A DNA stretch of 64,000 nt from Flavobacterium sp. W4I14. GTDB taxonomy: Bacteria > Bacteroidota > Bacteroidia > Sphingobacteriales > Sphingobacteriaceae. How positions within the stretch are numbered: the first letter of the stretch is position 1; each line of letters begins with the position of its first letter. Location: NCBI GenBank assembly GCA_030817875.1, contig JAUSZU010000001.1, positions 6,262,001 to 6,326,000 of the forward strand, given 5' to 3'. The notes beneath the pieces are model-generated. The model was not told the DNA's origin. It worked only from the letters and a program-made list of their open reading frames with translations, and ran no database searches. Below, piece by piece: positions 26,612 to 35,438 of the stretch. A program made the position numbers and the translations under genes.

Positions 26612-26807
26612 TAAGGTTTAAGGTTTAGGGCGATTTCCCTTATACCTTAAATACTTAATGCCTTTAACCTGTCTAGATGTTGTTTTTCTATATCTTATTG
26701 GTGTATGACATAAGGTTCAAGTTTTGGGGCGATTAAACCCTACACCTTTAACCTTATGCCTTTAACCTCTTTTTAGATGTTCTTTTTCTTTAATTCTTTT
26801 ACGGCGT
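26612..26807. repeat. Direct duplication of about 95 bases, including the 3' end of the GMC gene
   Basis: Copy 1 (26612-26704) and copy 2 (26711-26807) align along their length: TAAGGTTTAAGGTTTAGGGC versus TAAGGTTCAAGTTTTGGGGC, ATGCCTTTAACC in both, TAGATGTTGTTTTTC versus TAGATGTTCTTTTTC. Copy 2 contains the last dozen codons of the GMC gene (minus strand), so copy 1 is a decayed duplicate of a coding end plus the AAGGTTTAAGG repeat. Confidence 0.75.
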
Positions 26808-28473
26808 AATCGCATGCACGGGCAGTTAAAGCCATAAATGTTAACGACGGGTTTTGGCACGCGATTGATGGCATACAAGATCCATCAGTTACGAAAACAT
26901 TATTTACTTCGTGCATCTGGTTCCACTTATTCAGTACAGAAGTTTTCGGATCATTACCCATTCTAGCCGTTCCTTGCTCATGGATAGCCATACCTGGATA
27001 ACAGCCATTATCGAATGTTTTAATGTTTTTCATGCCAGCCTTTTCTAACATTTCGGCGGCATCATTCATCATATCCACACGCATTTTTTTCTCGTTCTCT
27101 TTGTACTCACAATCGATAGCCAATACGGGTTGTCCCCATTTGTCTTTTTTGGTTTTATCGATGTAAACCTTGTTTTCGTAATAAGGTAACATTTCTCCGA
27201 AACCGCCCAAGCCCATAGACCATTTGCCTGGAGTGGTCATTTTTTGTTTTAAATCTGCTCCGAAAGACAATTCAGCAACATCATCTTGCCAATTTGCTCT
27301 GCTTGCACCACCCTGGTAACCGAAACCACGCAGATAATCGCGTTTATCGTTGCCGATATTCTGATACCTAGGTACATAGATGCCGTTTGCACGGCGGCCA
27401 TATGTGTATTTGTCATCAAAACCTTCGGCCTCTCCAGATGCTCCGCAACGGAAATGGTGATCCATTAAATTGTGCCCTAACTGACCACTTCCATTACCCA
27501 ATCCATTTGGATGAGCTTCAGAAGTTGAGTTTAATAAAACGAAAGTTGAACCTAGCGTAGAGCCGTTTACAAAAACAATTTTAGCATAAAATTCCATCGT
27601 TTTGTTGGTTTCTGCATCGATTACCATTACACCTTTTGCTTTTTTGGTGTCTTTATCGTAAATGATATGATTTACGATAGAATATGGTCTAACCGTTAAC
27701 CTTTTTGTTGCCATCGCTGCCGGAAGGGTAGAAGACTGCGTACTGAAATAAGCACCGAAAGGACAGCCTCGGCTACATAAGTTTCTGTACTGGCAATTGC
27801 CGCGGCCTTTATGCGGAACAGTAAGATTGGCAACACGGCCAATCATGATAATGCGTTCTTTTTTATAATGTTCTTCAACGCGGGCTTTTACCGATTTTTC
27901 TACAATGTTTAAATCCATTGGGGGTAGAAACTCACCATCCGGACAAGTTGGCCAATTTTCTTTTGAACCACTGATGCCGGCAAATCGTTCTGCATAATCG
28001 TACCAAGGAGATAGGTCTGCGTACCGAATTGGCCAGTCATTTCCATGACCATCTTTTTTGTTATCCTCAAAGTTATGATCGCTAAAACGGTAACTTTGGC
28101 GGCCCCACATTAGCGATTTTCCACCAACGTGAAAACCACGGTACCAATCGAAACGTTTATCTTCCGTATATGGACATTCTAAATCGTTTACCCACCATTT
28201 TTCATTTGCTTCCTGGTAAGGATAATCTCTTTTTTGTACCGGGTGAGTACGTTTTTGCTCTTCCGTAAGTTTTCCGGCATGTTTAAAATCCCATGGGTTT
28301 TTCATTGCCGTTTCGTAACCGGTAATGTGCTCAATGTTCATTCCTCTTTCGAGCATCAACACACGTAAACCCTTTTCTGTAAGTTCTTTGGCAGCCCAGC
28401 CGCCGCTAATTCCCGATCCTATAACAATAGCATCGTAAGTATTTTCTGCTTTTAAATTTGTATTTAAATTCAT
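26773..28473 (-). CDS. GMC family FAD-dependent sugar dehydrogenase, catalytic subunit
   Basis: A flavoprotein of 566 residues. The FAD motif GSGISGGWAAKEL is at residues 19-31, followed by RVLMLERG. A Cys-rich motif NCQYRNLCSRGCPFGAY (about residues 227-243) resembles the iron-sulfur site of membrane-associated FAD-glucose dehydrogenases. The C-terminus has MAIHEQGTARMG, then VTDGSCMPSIACQNPSLTFM with the catalytic Asn-Pro. It has no leader of its own; the adjacent subunit-3 protein carries the Tat signal and would co-export it. Related proteins oxidise sugars and glycosides, some specifically at C3. The GxGxxG spacing and motif order are complete, so it should be active. Confidence 0.9.
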   Translation of the reverse strand: MNLNTNLKAENTYDAIVIGSGISGGWAAKELTEKGLRVLMLERGMNIEHITGYETAMKNPWDFKHAGKLTEEQKRTHPVQKRDYPYQEANEKWWVNDLECPYTEDKRFDWYRGFHVGGKSLMWGRQSYRFSDHNFEDNKKDGHGNDWPIRYADLSPWYDYAERFAGISGSKENWPTCPDGEFLPPMDLNIVEKSVKARVEEHYKKERIIMIGRVANLTVPHKGRGNCQYRNLCSRGCPFGAYFSTQSSTLPAAMATKRLTVRPYSIVNHIIYDKDTKKAKGVMVIDAETNKTMEFYAKIVFVNGSTLGSTFVLLNSTSEAHPNGLGNGSGQLGHNLMDHHFRCGASGEAEGFDDKYTYGRRANGIYVPRYQNIGNDKRDYLRGFGYQGGASRANWQDDVAELSFGADLKQKMTTPGKWSMGLGGFGEMLPYYENKVYIDKTKKDKWGQPVLAIDCEYKENEKKMRVDMMNDAAEMLEKAGMKNIKTFDNGCYPGMAIHEQGTARMGNDPKTSVLNKWNQMHEVNNVFVTDGSCMPSIACQNPSLTFMALTARACDYAVKELKKKNI

Positions 28474-28497
28474 GATGTTTTGTTGTTGTTTTAGAAA

Positions 28498-29082
28498 TTA
28501 GGTTGCCCAAGATTTTTGACCTGGTTTTAATGGCACATTGCCATTATACCGGCCTGGAATAAGCACATATTCGCGTGCTTTGGTACAACCAATTTCTGAA
28601 GAATAATAACCAAGTAGGGTTAGATCTCTTGCGGTAATAAAAAAGTAAGCTAAATCTTTATTCTCTTCTGATTTGCTCGCTTTTTGGGCAAGTGCGATTG
28701 CCCTTAAATCGATCATTAGTTTTTTACGATCGGCTGGTGTTAAAGTGATATAACTTTTTCCAAAATCTTTCATTGATTTAGCCTGAAGATCTTTAAAACC
28801 TTGCGCAAATGAGGTTTGCATAGCGGCAGGGTAACAATCTTTCATCATCATCGGGATAAATTTCCCCAAACCTGCAGCCTTGGCGCCAGCAGATGTTTTG
28901 GTAGTCGGAACAATAATATCAGCGAATTCGGCGAAAATTTTTTCGTCCTCCAGAGAATAGAGGACAAAGTTCTTTTCGTTTTCCGGTAGCGTAAAACTTT
29001 CAAATAAAACGCCCATTGTGCTTGCTGAGATTGCTCCACCCAGCAAAAATGCAACGTTTTTGAGTGCTTCTCTTCTGTGCAT
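28498..29082 (-). CDS. Gluconate 2-dehydrogenase subunit 3 family protein (Tat leader subunit)
   Basis: A 194-residue protein with a twin-arginine leader (HRREALKNVAFLLGGAI) and the subunit-3 blocks FAEFADIIVPTTKTSAGAKAAGL, YYSSEIGCTKAREYVLIPGRY and the ending VPLKPGQKSWAT. In GMC dehydrogenase complexes this small subunit acts as the export escort of the leaderless flavoprotein. It is 24 bases upstream of the GMC gene and certainly co-transcribed with it. A 279-base A/T-rich gap upstream, in which I see no gene, could hold a separate promoter. Confidence 0.9.
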   Translation of the reverse strand: MHRREALKNVAFLLGGAISASTMGVLFESFTLPENEKNFVLYSLEDEKIFAEFADIIVPTTKTSAGAKAAGLGKFIPMMMKDCYPAAMQTSFAQGFKDLQAKSMKDFGKSYITLTPADRKKLMIDLRAIALAQKASKSEENKDLAYFFITARDLTLLGYYSSEIGCTKAREYVLIPGRYNGNVPLKPGQKSWAT

Positions 29083-29361
29083 CGTCTTTATGATTTTATA
29101 TATTGGTTACTTATGTGTTGAATTAGTAATATTAGAAAAAATATAACGGAAAGAATAACTTTTTTAAGTTAAATTATCGGTGTGCAATGTGATTGTTACT
29201 GAGTAGAATTGTTCTAAATAAATAACTTTTTGTTTGTCTATTGTAGTTTAAACCGTGTTTTTGTGATCATTTTACTTGGTGTAAAAAGTACATTTAGTAT
29301 TGGTAAGCATATTATTTACTAATAAATCTAAAAACACCCATTTTTTAAGGAGAAAATCTGC

Positions 29362-30267
29362 TTAAAGTAGATTTTTTTTGATGTAGTTGTAGCTTTCGGC
29401 TATACTCTCATAAGGTGCTTTCTTGATGATGTCCTGTTCTGTAAAAATATAATCTACTCCGGCCAGTTTAGAAGCAGCAAAAATGCGCTTAAAATCTATG
29501 CTGCCAGAACCCACCTCTACGAAAACTGCTTTGTCTGTTTTATCCATGTCCTTAACATGAAACATTTTATAACGGCCTGGATTTTTCCTGAACATATCAA
29601 CAGGATTTAAACCTGCATTTACCGCCCAAAAGATATCGAGTTCAAAACTGACCAATTTGACATCGGTTTCAGCGAGCAGGATTCCGTAGCCTGTAGCTCC
29701 ATTGCCTTGATCTCTAAATTCGAAGTTATGGTTGTGGTAAGCTAATTTCAATCCTGACTTTTGGCAAAGCTCGGCCGCTTGGTTAAATTTTGAGGCCATG
29801 CGCTTGTAATCATCTAATGTTCCGTTGGCCCTGATATCGGTAGGCAAAGCTGGGATAACGAAGTATTTTTGGCCAACGGTGGCCGCGGTTTCGATGTGCG
29901 ATTTTAGCACTTTATCGTCGCCTGAGGATAAAAACTCCGTTAAGTTATAATGGCCACTAGGAGAGGTAAGGCCATTTGCTTTTAATAAGGCATTAAAGTC
30001 TTTTGCTTCCAAACCCCAAAAACCTTTCACTTCGTATTTGCCGGGATAGCCATAATAGGTTTCTACCTGGCTATAACCGATTTTAGCTACCTGTTCTATT
30101 GTGGCTTTTACATCTGCAGTTAACTGCTCCCTTAAAGTGAAAAGTCCGATTCCGATTTTTGAAACTTTAGCAGACTCCGCTAAAGCTGTTGTAACTAATG
30201 ATGGACTTAAAAAAGCTGCTGCGCTAGCAAGGCTTACCTTTTGTAAAAATGATCTTCTTGTTGTCAT
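29362..30267 (-). CDS. Sugar phosphate isomerase/epimerase-like TIM barrel, Tat-type signal (copy 3)
   Basis: The third member of the exported subfamily in this cluster, 301 residues, clearly related to the tandem pair at the other end. The leader TRRSFLQKVSLASAAAFLSP is Tat-like. Shared blocks are IGLFTLREQLTADVKATIEQ, SQVETYYGYPGKY, FWGLEAKDFNALL, SPSGHYNLTEF, YHNHNFEF, SFELDIFWAVNAGLNP and MFHVKDMDKTDKAVF. It is more diverged than the tandem pair from each other. It starts after the TonB receptor's terminator, so it may need readthrough or a separate promoter. Substrate unknown. Confidence 0.85.
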   Translation of the reverse strand: MTTRRSFLQKVSLASAAAFLSPSLVTTALAESAKVSKIGIGLFTLREQLTADVKATIEQVAKIGYSQVETYYGYPGKYEVKGFWGLEAKDFNALLKANGLTSPSGHYNLTEFLSSGDDKVLKSHIETAATVGQKYFVIPALPTDIRANGTLDDYKRMASKFNQAAELCQKSGLKLAYHNHNFEFRDQGNGATGYGILLAETDVKLVSFELDIFWAVNAGLNPVDMFRKNPGRYKMFHVKDMDKTDKAVFVEVGSGSIDFKRIFAASKLAGVDYIFTEQDIIKKAPYESIAESYNYIKKNLL

Positions 30268-30284
30268 GATGTTTTAGAATTAAA

Positions 30285-30310
30285 AAAACCGGAGCGTAAA
30301 CTCCGGTTTT
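30285..30310 (-). terminator. Terminator of the TonB-dependent receptor gene
   Basis: AAAACCGGAG-CGTAAA-CTCCGGTTTT (read on the plus strand), 5 bases beyond the receptor stop, with a T run on the minus-strand transcript. Confidence 0.75.
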
Positions 30311-30315
30311 ATTTG

Positions 30316-33246
30316 TTAGAATGAATAAGCTAATGATCCCCAGAAGGTACGTTGAAGTAATGTTCTGCCAATCATTAATGTGCCAGGGGCTATGGTTGAG
30401 AAATCTCTGAACTGATCTCCCCGAACATCACCCTCTGTCAGCACTTTTGCATTTAACAAGTTGTCTGCCCAAAATCTTATTGAAATCTTTTTAGTAAAAT
30501 TATATCCTGCCCCCGCTTTCATTACTACATAAGCAGGTAGTTTATAGCTATCGCTAGGTGAGGTGAAACGGCTGCCTACGTAATTTGCTGCTACATATAA
30601 GTTAAAGTTTTTGTAGTCGTAATTGGCGCCAAGTTCGGTGTTGAGTACAGGAACACGTTCGGTTCTTTTACCGGTGAAACTATAGATCCGATTGCCGAAT
30701 TCGGCTGCAACAGCGGCATTGTTACTCGTATTTGCTTCGTAATCGGTGTATTTAGAGTCTTGTAATGTTCCTGTTAAACGTAAGCTCAGTGGTTTAGCAA
30801 TTTTGTAAGAAACCTCATACTCGGCACTCCAGGTGCGTGTAGAACCAAATGCCACCAATGCTTGTAAACCTGATGCAACTGTTGGAACATTAATAGTTAA
30901 TGATGTGTTTTTAATTGCCGAATAACTTCCAGATGCGAAAATGGCCAAATTGTTTTTAGCATATTTAAAACCTACTTCGCCTAAATAAACCGGGCGTTTT
31001 TTAATGTTTACGGCGTTATAGGCTGACGCATTATAATCGCCAATGTTTGGTGCATTGTAAGCTTTTGTAGCCCTTACAAAAATACTTGATGTGGTGTTTA
31101 TTTTGTAGTTTGCCCCTATAGAAGCTGCCCAGTTGGTTAAAGTTTCATCATAATGCGTGTAGCCTAAGATATTAGGGTTAGCACTGGCGGTTGTATTGAC
31201 CGTACCATCTGCATTTAACACATAATAAGGTCTGTCACCTTTAACATTTTGATTATCAATCCTGGCGCCAATATCTAAACGCCATTTTTCAGATATTTTA
31301 ATCTCGTCTCCTGCATATACAGATAGGGTTCTCGTATCGCCAATAAAAGTGTTTTTGGTTTGGATGGTACGCTCTGCAGCTGTTGGTGATTGTAATAAAA
31401 TGCTAGGGTGCTCTTTAAATTCAGTAAATGAACGGAAAGCATAACGTAAATCATCCCGGTTATACTGGTGGATGCCCAATCCGATGTTAAGACTGTGGTT
31501 TTTTACTTTCTTTCTTAAATCCAGGTAATCAACAATCTGAACATCACTATTAATTTGTCCTTGTGCATTAGAGGTAATTACATAATCTCCAGCTACGAAA
31601 GGCGCTACTGAACCGCCGGGGTAGTAATAAGGTGTTGCTGCTGTTCTTGCTACAATTCCTGCAGGGGCAGTATAGGTAGAATTGGTATGGGTATTTTGAT
31701 AACGGAAATTGTTAACAATCTGCCAGCCACTATCGGTTAGGTAGTTGAACTGAAAACCACCCGATCCCAATTTGGTGTGGATTCCATCTGTTAAGCTAAA
31801 ATTATGGTTTCCTGCTGCCGGATCATTATAGCTCCAATCTGTTTGAGTTGGCGTAATCGATTGAGCGGCCATATCATAATCGCGGTAAGTAGTTGGTTTT
31901 CCGGTACCATCGTAAGGGTAATAACTTGTTAACAAGAACTGAACTTTATCATTCAGGTATTTACCGTACACCCTGAAGAAGCCTTTATTGTTCTTAAAAT
32001 TAAAAGTTATGTTGCCTTTAATCTGTCCACCATCGTTAGCTGGCTTAAAGCCTTGATCTACCACACCGTTATCCGTGCGATAAAAACCACCAATATTGTA
32101 TTTGATCTGGTCGTTTATTTTGCCTCCAGTGTTGCCATCAACACGGTACAACCCTTGCGAAAAACCTGTTGTAAACTTAAACTGACCATATTGTTTATCT
32201 GCACCAACATAACTGATGTTATTTACCACCGCGCCTGGTGTATTGGCCTGAACGATTGAGGCGTTACCCCCTCTGATGGCTTCTATATTCTGAATAGTCA
32301 GATCTGTTTTATAATATTGATCCACAGAAGGGTTGGTATTGAAACCTGTTGGTAAAAGCGGTAAACCATCTTCCTGTATGCCCAGGAAGATATATCCGCC
32401 CTGCTGCGGAAAGCCCCTTACCCAAACATTACCCGGACCATCGCCACCTGTACTTTCTACCGTTAAACCTGGTATGGCTTTTAAGAGATCGGTACTGTTT
32501 AAAGGTGCCCGGTTGGTGATATCTTTATTACTTACTGAGGTTAAGGCCACACTGCTTTCTAATTTTTTCTTTGGATTACCACCGGTTACCATCACACTTT
32601 CCAATTGTAAGTTATCTTCTGATAGGCTGATACTCAGGTTTTCGTCGGCATTGCCAGGTGATAGGTTTACTTCTTTGGAAATGAAACCTACGTATCTTAC
32701 GACGATTACGCGGCTATCAACAGTTAAACCTTTTAGCGCAAAAGCACCATTTTCGTCGGTTGTAGTCCCGATTGATTTTCCTTTAACAGTAACGGATACC
32801 CCAGGGATAGCATTCCCTTTACTGTCGGTTACTTTTCCGGTAACAATGCCTTCAAAGGCTTTTAGCAGTTCGAGGTTGTTATTGGCGGGAATAGAATAGA
32901 GCAGAATCTGATCTTTAACTATCCTATATCCCACGTCATAACGTTTTAGCGAATTCTCAAGAAAGTATTTAAGCTTTTGGTTAACCACATTAATAGAAAC
33001 TTTACGGTTGGAGTTTATTAATTGTGGACTGTAAACAAATTTAACATTGGTTAAGTGTTCTGTTTTTTCTATAATGGTTTTAATATCTGTTTGATCGGCC
33101 TTAATCGAAATTGATTTGTTCAGAAAATCTTGTGCGTCGACATTTTTGGCAAAAGCACCACAAGTAAAAATTATTATTGCAAGTATTTGGTAAATCGAAA
33201 CTCTCATTGCATATATCGCCAGCGAAATAAGTTGATTTTTTTTCAT
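30316..33246 (-). CDS. TonB-dependent receptor with STN signalling domain
   Basis: Outer-membrane transporter of 976 residues. After the signal sequence (MKKNQLISLAIYAMRVSIYQ...) comes an STN/secretin-like signalling domain (about residues 45-120, VKFVYSPQLINSNRKVSINV), a carboxypeptidase-regulatory-like domain (about 130-210, GIVTGKVTDSKGNAIPGVSV), a plug (about 220-340, LLKAIPGLTVESTGGDGPGN) and a barrel ending in RTFWGSLAYSF. The STN domain and the FecR/ECF genes immediately upstream indicate trans-envelope signalling: ligand binding releases the sigma factor. No SusD partner is present, so it is a FecA-like rather than SusC-like transporter. Confidence 0.9.
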   Translation of the reverse strand: MKKNQLISLAIYAMRVSIYQILAIIIFTCGAFAKNVDAQDFLNKSISIKADQTDIKTIIEKTEHLTNVKFVYSPQLINSNRKVSINVVNQKLKYFLENSLKRYDVGYRIVKDQILLYSIPANNNLELLKAFEGIVTGKVTDSKGNAIPGVSVTVKGKSIGTTTDENGAFALKGLTVDSRVIVVRYVGFISKEVNLSPGNADENLSISLSEDNLQLESVMVTGGNPKKKLESSVALTSVSNKDITNRAPLNSTDLLKAIPGLTVESTGGDGPGNVWVRGFPQQGGYIFLGIQEDGLPLLPTGFNTNPSVDQYYKTDLTIQNIEAIRGGNASIVQANTPGAVVNNISYVGADKQYGQFKFTTGFSQGLYRVDGNTGGKINDQIKYNIGGFYRTDNGVVDQGFKPANDGGQIKGNITFNFKNNKGFFRVYGKYLNDKVQFLLTSYYPYDGTGKPTTYRDYDMAAQSITPTQTDWSYNDPAAGNHNFSLTDGIHTKLGSGGFQFNYLTDSGWQIVNNFRYQNTHTNSTYTAPAGIVARTAATPYYYPGGSVAPFVAGDYVITSNAQGQINSDVQIVDYLDLRKKVKNHSLNIGLGIHQYNRDDLRYAFRSFTEFKEHPSILLQSPTAAERTIQTKNTFIGDTRTLSVYAGDEIKISEKWRLDIGARIDNQNVKGDRPYYVLNADGTVNTTASANPNILGYTHYDETLTNWAASIGANYKINTTSSIFVRATKAYNAPNIGDYNASAYNAVNIKKRPVYLGEVGFKYAKNNLAIFASGSYSAIKNTSLTINVPTVASGLQALVAFGSTRTWSAEYEVSYKIAKPLSLRLTGTLQDSKYTDYEANTSNNAAVAAEFGNRIYSFTGKRTERVPVLNTELGANYDYKNFNLYVAANYVGSRFTSPSDSYKLPAYVVMKAGAGYNFTKKISIRFWADNLLNAKVLTEGDVRGDQFRDFSTIAPGTLMIGRTLLQRTFWGSLAYSF

Positions 33247-33441
33247 AAATTTGGTTATTGTTCATTAAATGATTGGATTTATTGGACATAGAAATACCAT
33301 GAATACATTTCTAATGTATTTAACTCGCCGGCAATGCCCCACATTGTCGGCTTTGTTTTTTAGAAAAATATTATGGAAAATGGCGCCGCGGTTACGGGCT
33401 GTTGGTGTTGTGGTTCTTCTTCATCATGTTTATATATTTGG

Positions 33442-34464
33442 TTAGTTTTTATTTGAAACTACAATGCTGGTTCCCTGGATGTAATATTTGCTTGATATGG
33501 TTCCACAGATCAGGTCGAGCTGCTCATATAGCCCTTTTTTGCTTAAATCTCCGGTAAAAGTATAGGTCGAAATCTGCTCATTATCCGATTTTATCTCTAT
33601 TCCGTAAGCCTCAGATAAGGTTTCGAAAATTTCTTTAATGCTTTCTTCTTTAAAATTGTAGCTCAAGCTTGTGGGTATGTTATAAGCTTCGGCCAATGGA
33701 ATAGGCTTGCTTACCAATGTTTTATTTAATTTGTGGTCGGAAAAAACACCTTTTTGATTTGGCGTAAGCAGAATTGGTTTCGCCAGTTCTGCTTTAGAGA
33801 AAGTAAATAGCGAATTTTTTTGATTTTCTTCTACCTGAACTTTTCCGGTCCTTACGGCAACTTGGGCGGGAAGTTTATCTGTTGACGATTTTACCCAAAA
33901 GCTGGTACCCAAAACACGTATAACCAATTTTTGATTATATACATAAAACGGCCGCTTTGGGTTTTTGCTTACCGAAAAGAAGGCTGTTCCTTTTAAATAA
34001 ACCATTCTTTTGTTGGCTGCAAAAACTTTTGGATAAATAATATTGGCCTGCGGTTTAAGTGTTACCGTGCTTTCATCGTTAAGCGCTATAATGATGGGAC
34101 GATCAGTATCATTGGTTTTGCTGATTAAGCTTAAATTGCTGTTTTCATCAATAAAAGATTGTTCAGCATGGTTGTAGTCCGTTAGGTATAATCCCCCTAT
34201 AAAAAAGGCAACCAATATAGCTGCTGCGATTGCAAATTTTGGCCAAAGCCTTTTAACCTTTAATGTTGGTGCTGGTTTGCGTTCAATATTATTGATGTTT
34301 AGCCAGGTATTGGCCTGCATTTCCTCCAGAGCGGTTGAAGATAGATCTTTAAAATTCCTGCTATTTAAGTTATGATACCATTTATCTACCCAAAGCTTTT
34401 CGGATTCGGTACAATTTCCGTTTTCGTAACGGCTTAGTAAATCGTAAAATGATTTCTGGTCCAT
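33442..34464 (-). CDS. FecR-family anti-sigma factor
   Basis: Membrane-anchored regulator of 340 residues: an N-terminal cytoplasmic sigma-binding region, one membrane helix at about residues 76-94 (KFAIAAAILVAFFIGGLYL), a FecR domain (about 115-225, VTLKPQANIIYPKVF and KRPFYVYNQKLVIRVLGTSF), and a C-terminal DUF4974 domain (about 265-338, FKEESIKEIFETLSEAYGIE). It sits between the ECF sigma factor and the STN-type receptor, the classic order. It would hold the sigma factor until the receptor is loaded. Confidence 0.92.
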   Translation of the reverse strand: MDQKSFYDLLSRYENGNCTESEKLWVDKWYHNLNSRNFKDLSSTALEEMQANTWLNINNIERKPAPTLKVKRLWPKFAIAAAILVAFFIGGLYLTDYNHAEQSFIDENSNLSLISKTNDTDRPIIIALNDESTVTLKPQANIIYPKVFAANKRMVYLKGTAFFSVSKNPKRPFYVYNQKLVIRVLGTSFWVKSSTDKLPAQVAVRTGKVQVEENQKNSLFTFSKAELAKPILLTPNQKGVFSDHKLNKTLVSKPIPLAEAYNIPTSLSYNFKEESIKEIFETLSEAYGIEIKSDNEQISTYTFTGDLSKKGLYEQLDLICGTISSKYYIQGTSIVVSNKN

Positions 34465-34570
34465 AAGAAAGAATATTTGGCTTTATACTATACAAGTAAC
34501 ACAATGAATGCGAATCCCTAAAGGTAGGAGGTAAAAAAGCTAAAATAATTTGTAATTATCTGATAGTCAA

Positions 34571-35131
34571 CTATAAAAAGATATAGAAATTTTTAATATA
34601 TTCTTTAATCCTTTTAATTGAGCGGGTAATATGATATTCTACCGCTTTTTCGGAGATATTTAAACCAGCAGAAATATCTTTAGTAGATTGGTGTTGGTAG
34701 CGGCTCAGCCTGAAAACCTCCTGTGTTTTTTCTGGAAGGGAGTTGATACCTTCTTCAATGATGGAAGATAGATCGTGAAGATCGACCAGGTTCGTAGTAT
34801 CCTGATGGTTTTCTGAATAGGTTAGGCTTTGGTACTCCATGTACTTATTCTCCATAACCAGGCTCCTGATGTGGTTAATCACACTTAACTTCAAGGCTCC
34901 GAATAAATAAGCCTGGAGGTTATTAATCACTGCTTCCTGCCGCTTTTCCCAAAGGGAGATAAAGATGTTCTGCACCAGTTCTTCAGCAATTACCTTGTCG
35001 CCTGTTTTTTTGTAGGCTGCCAATAAGAGCTCATTACTATAAGTGAAATATATTTTTTCATAAGCCTGCTTATCGCCCAGTTTTAAGCGATCAAGTAAAT
35101 CATCAGATTTTTCGGGCTCAGCGTGAGTCAT
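34571..35131 (-). CDS. ECF RNA polymerase sigma factor (Bacteroidota type)
   Basis: A sigma-70 family factor of 186 residues. Region 2 is visible in GDKVIAEELVQNIFISLWEK (about residues 42-61), region 4 in LPEKTQEVFRLSRYQHQSTK with the HTH ISAGLNISEKAVEYHITRSI. It is the first gene of a minus-strand series reaching FecR and the TonB receptor, and is the likely switch of the cluster. About 280 bases upstream contain only the AACTGTTAACAG repeat and the divergent tdh promoter. Confidence 0.93.
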   Translation of the reverse strand: MTHAEPEKSDDLLDRLKLGDKQAYEKIYFTYSNELLLAAYKKTGDKVIAEELVQNIFISLWEKRQEAVINNLQAYLFGALKLSVINHIRSLVMENKYMEYQSLTYSENHQDTTNLVDLHDLSSIIEEGINSLPEKTQEVFRLSRYQHQSTKDISAGLNISEKAVEYHITRSIKRIKEYIKNFYIFL

Positions 35132-35246
35132 TTGTTATTTGGTTGTGCAGGTAAGTGTAGTAAATGTAATAAAATTAATGTTGAAATGTAATCAAGTTTG
35201 GTTGTGTATGGTTTCATTGTTGAAAGGTTCCAATACCTGAGATATC

Positions 35247-35360
35247 AGTTAACAGTTTTCAGTTAACAGTTTTCAGTTGGCAATTTGCAGTTAGCAATGC
35301 AACAATTAAACAATCCGGTTAACAGTTTGCGGTTTACAGTTAACCAGTTTAAACAATTAA
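35247..35360. repeat. AACAGTTTTCAGTT-type low-complexity repeat
   Basis: Tandem degenerate copies of CAGTTAACAGTTTTCAGTTA with variants GCAGTTAGCAATG and ACAGTTAACCAGTTT. Its complement matches the tract at 8107-8217. It occupies the divergent space between the sigma factor gene and tdh. Confidence 0.65.
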
Positions 35361-35412
35361 CCACTATTCTACACTAAGTATAAATATTTTATCGCCTTTT
35401 ATCCCATTTTTT

Positions 35413-35420
35413 TACCTTTG
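35413..35420 (+). promoter_or_regulatory. -7 box for the tdh promoter
   Basis: TACCTTTG fits TAnnTTTG and ends 18 bases before the ATG, so transcription would begin a few bases ahead of the start codon with a short leader. It also argues against the upstream TTG at 35418 as start, because that lies inside the box. Confidence 0.5.
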
Positions 35421-35438
35421 CTCAATCTCAAAAAAATT

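Noticed and set aside
32333..32899. A 188-codon open frame on the plus strand opposite the TonB receptor
   Set aside because: It mirrors the receptor's plug region and has no start context or recognisable motif.
35247..35360. CRISPR-like array in the AACAGTTTTCAGTT tract
   Set aside because: Copies are degenerate, irregularly spaced and lack spacers of constant length; no cas genes are present.
35418..35438. Upstream TTG start for tdh
   Set aside because: It overlaps the TACCTTTG promoter box and adds only seven residues before the conserved QEKIVVLGSNG strand.
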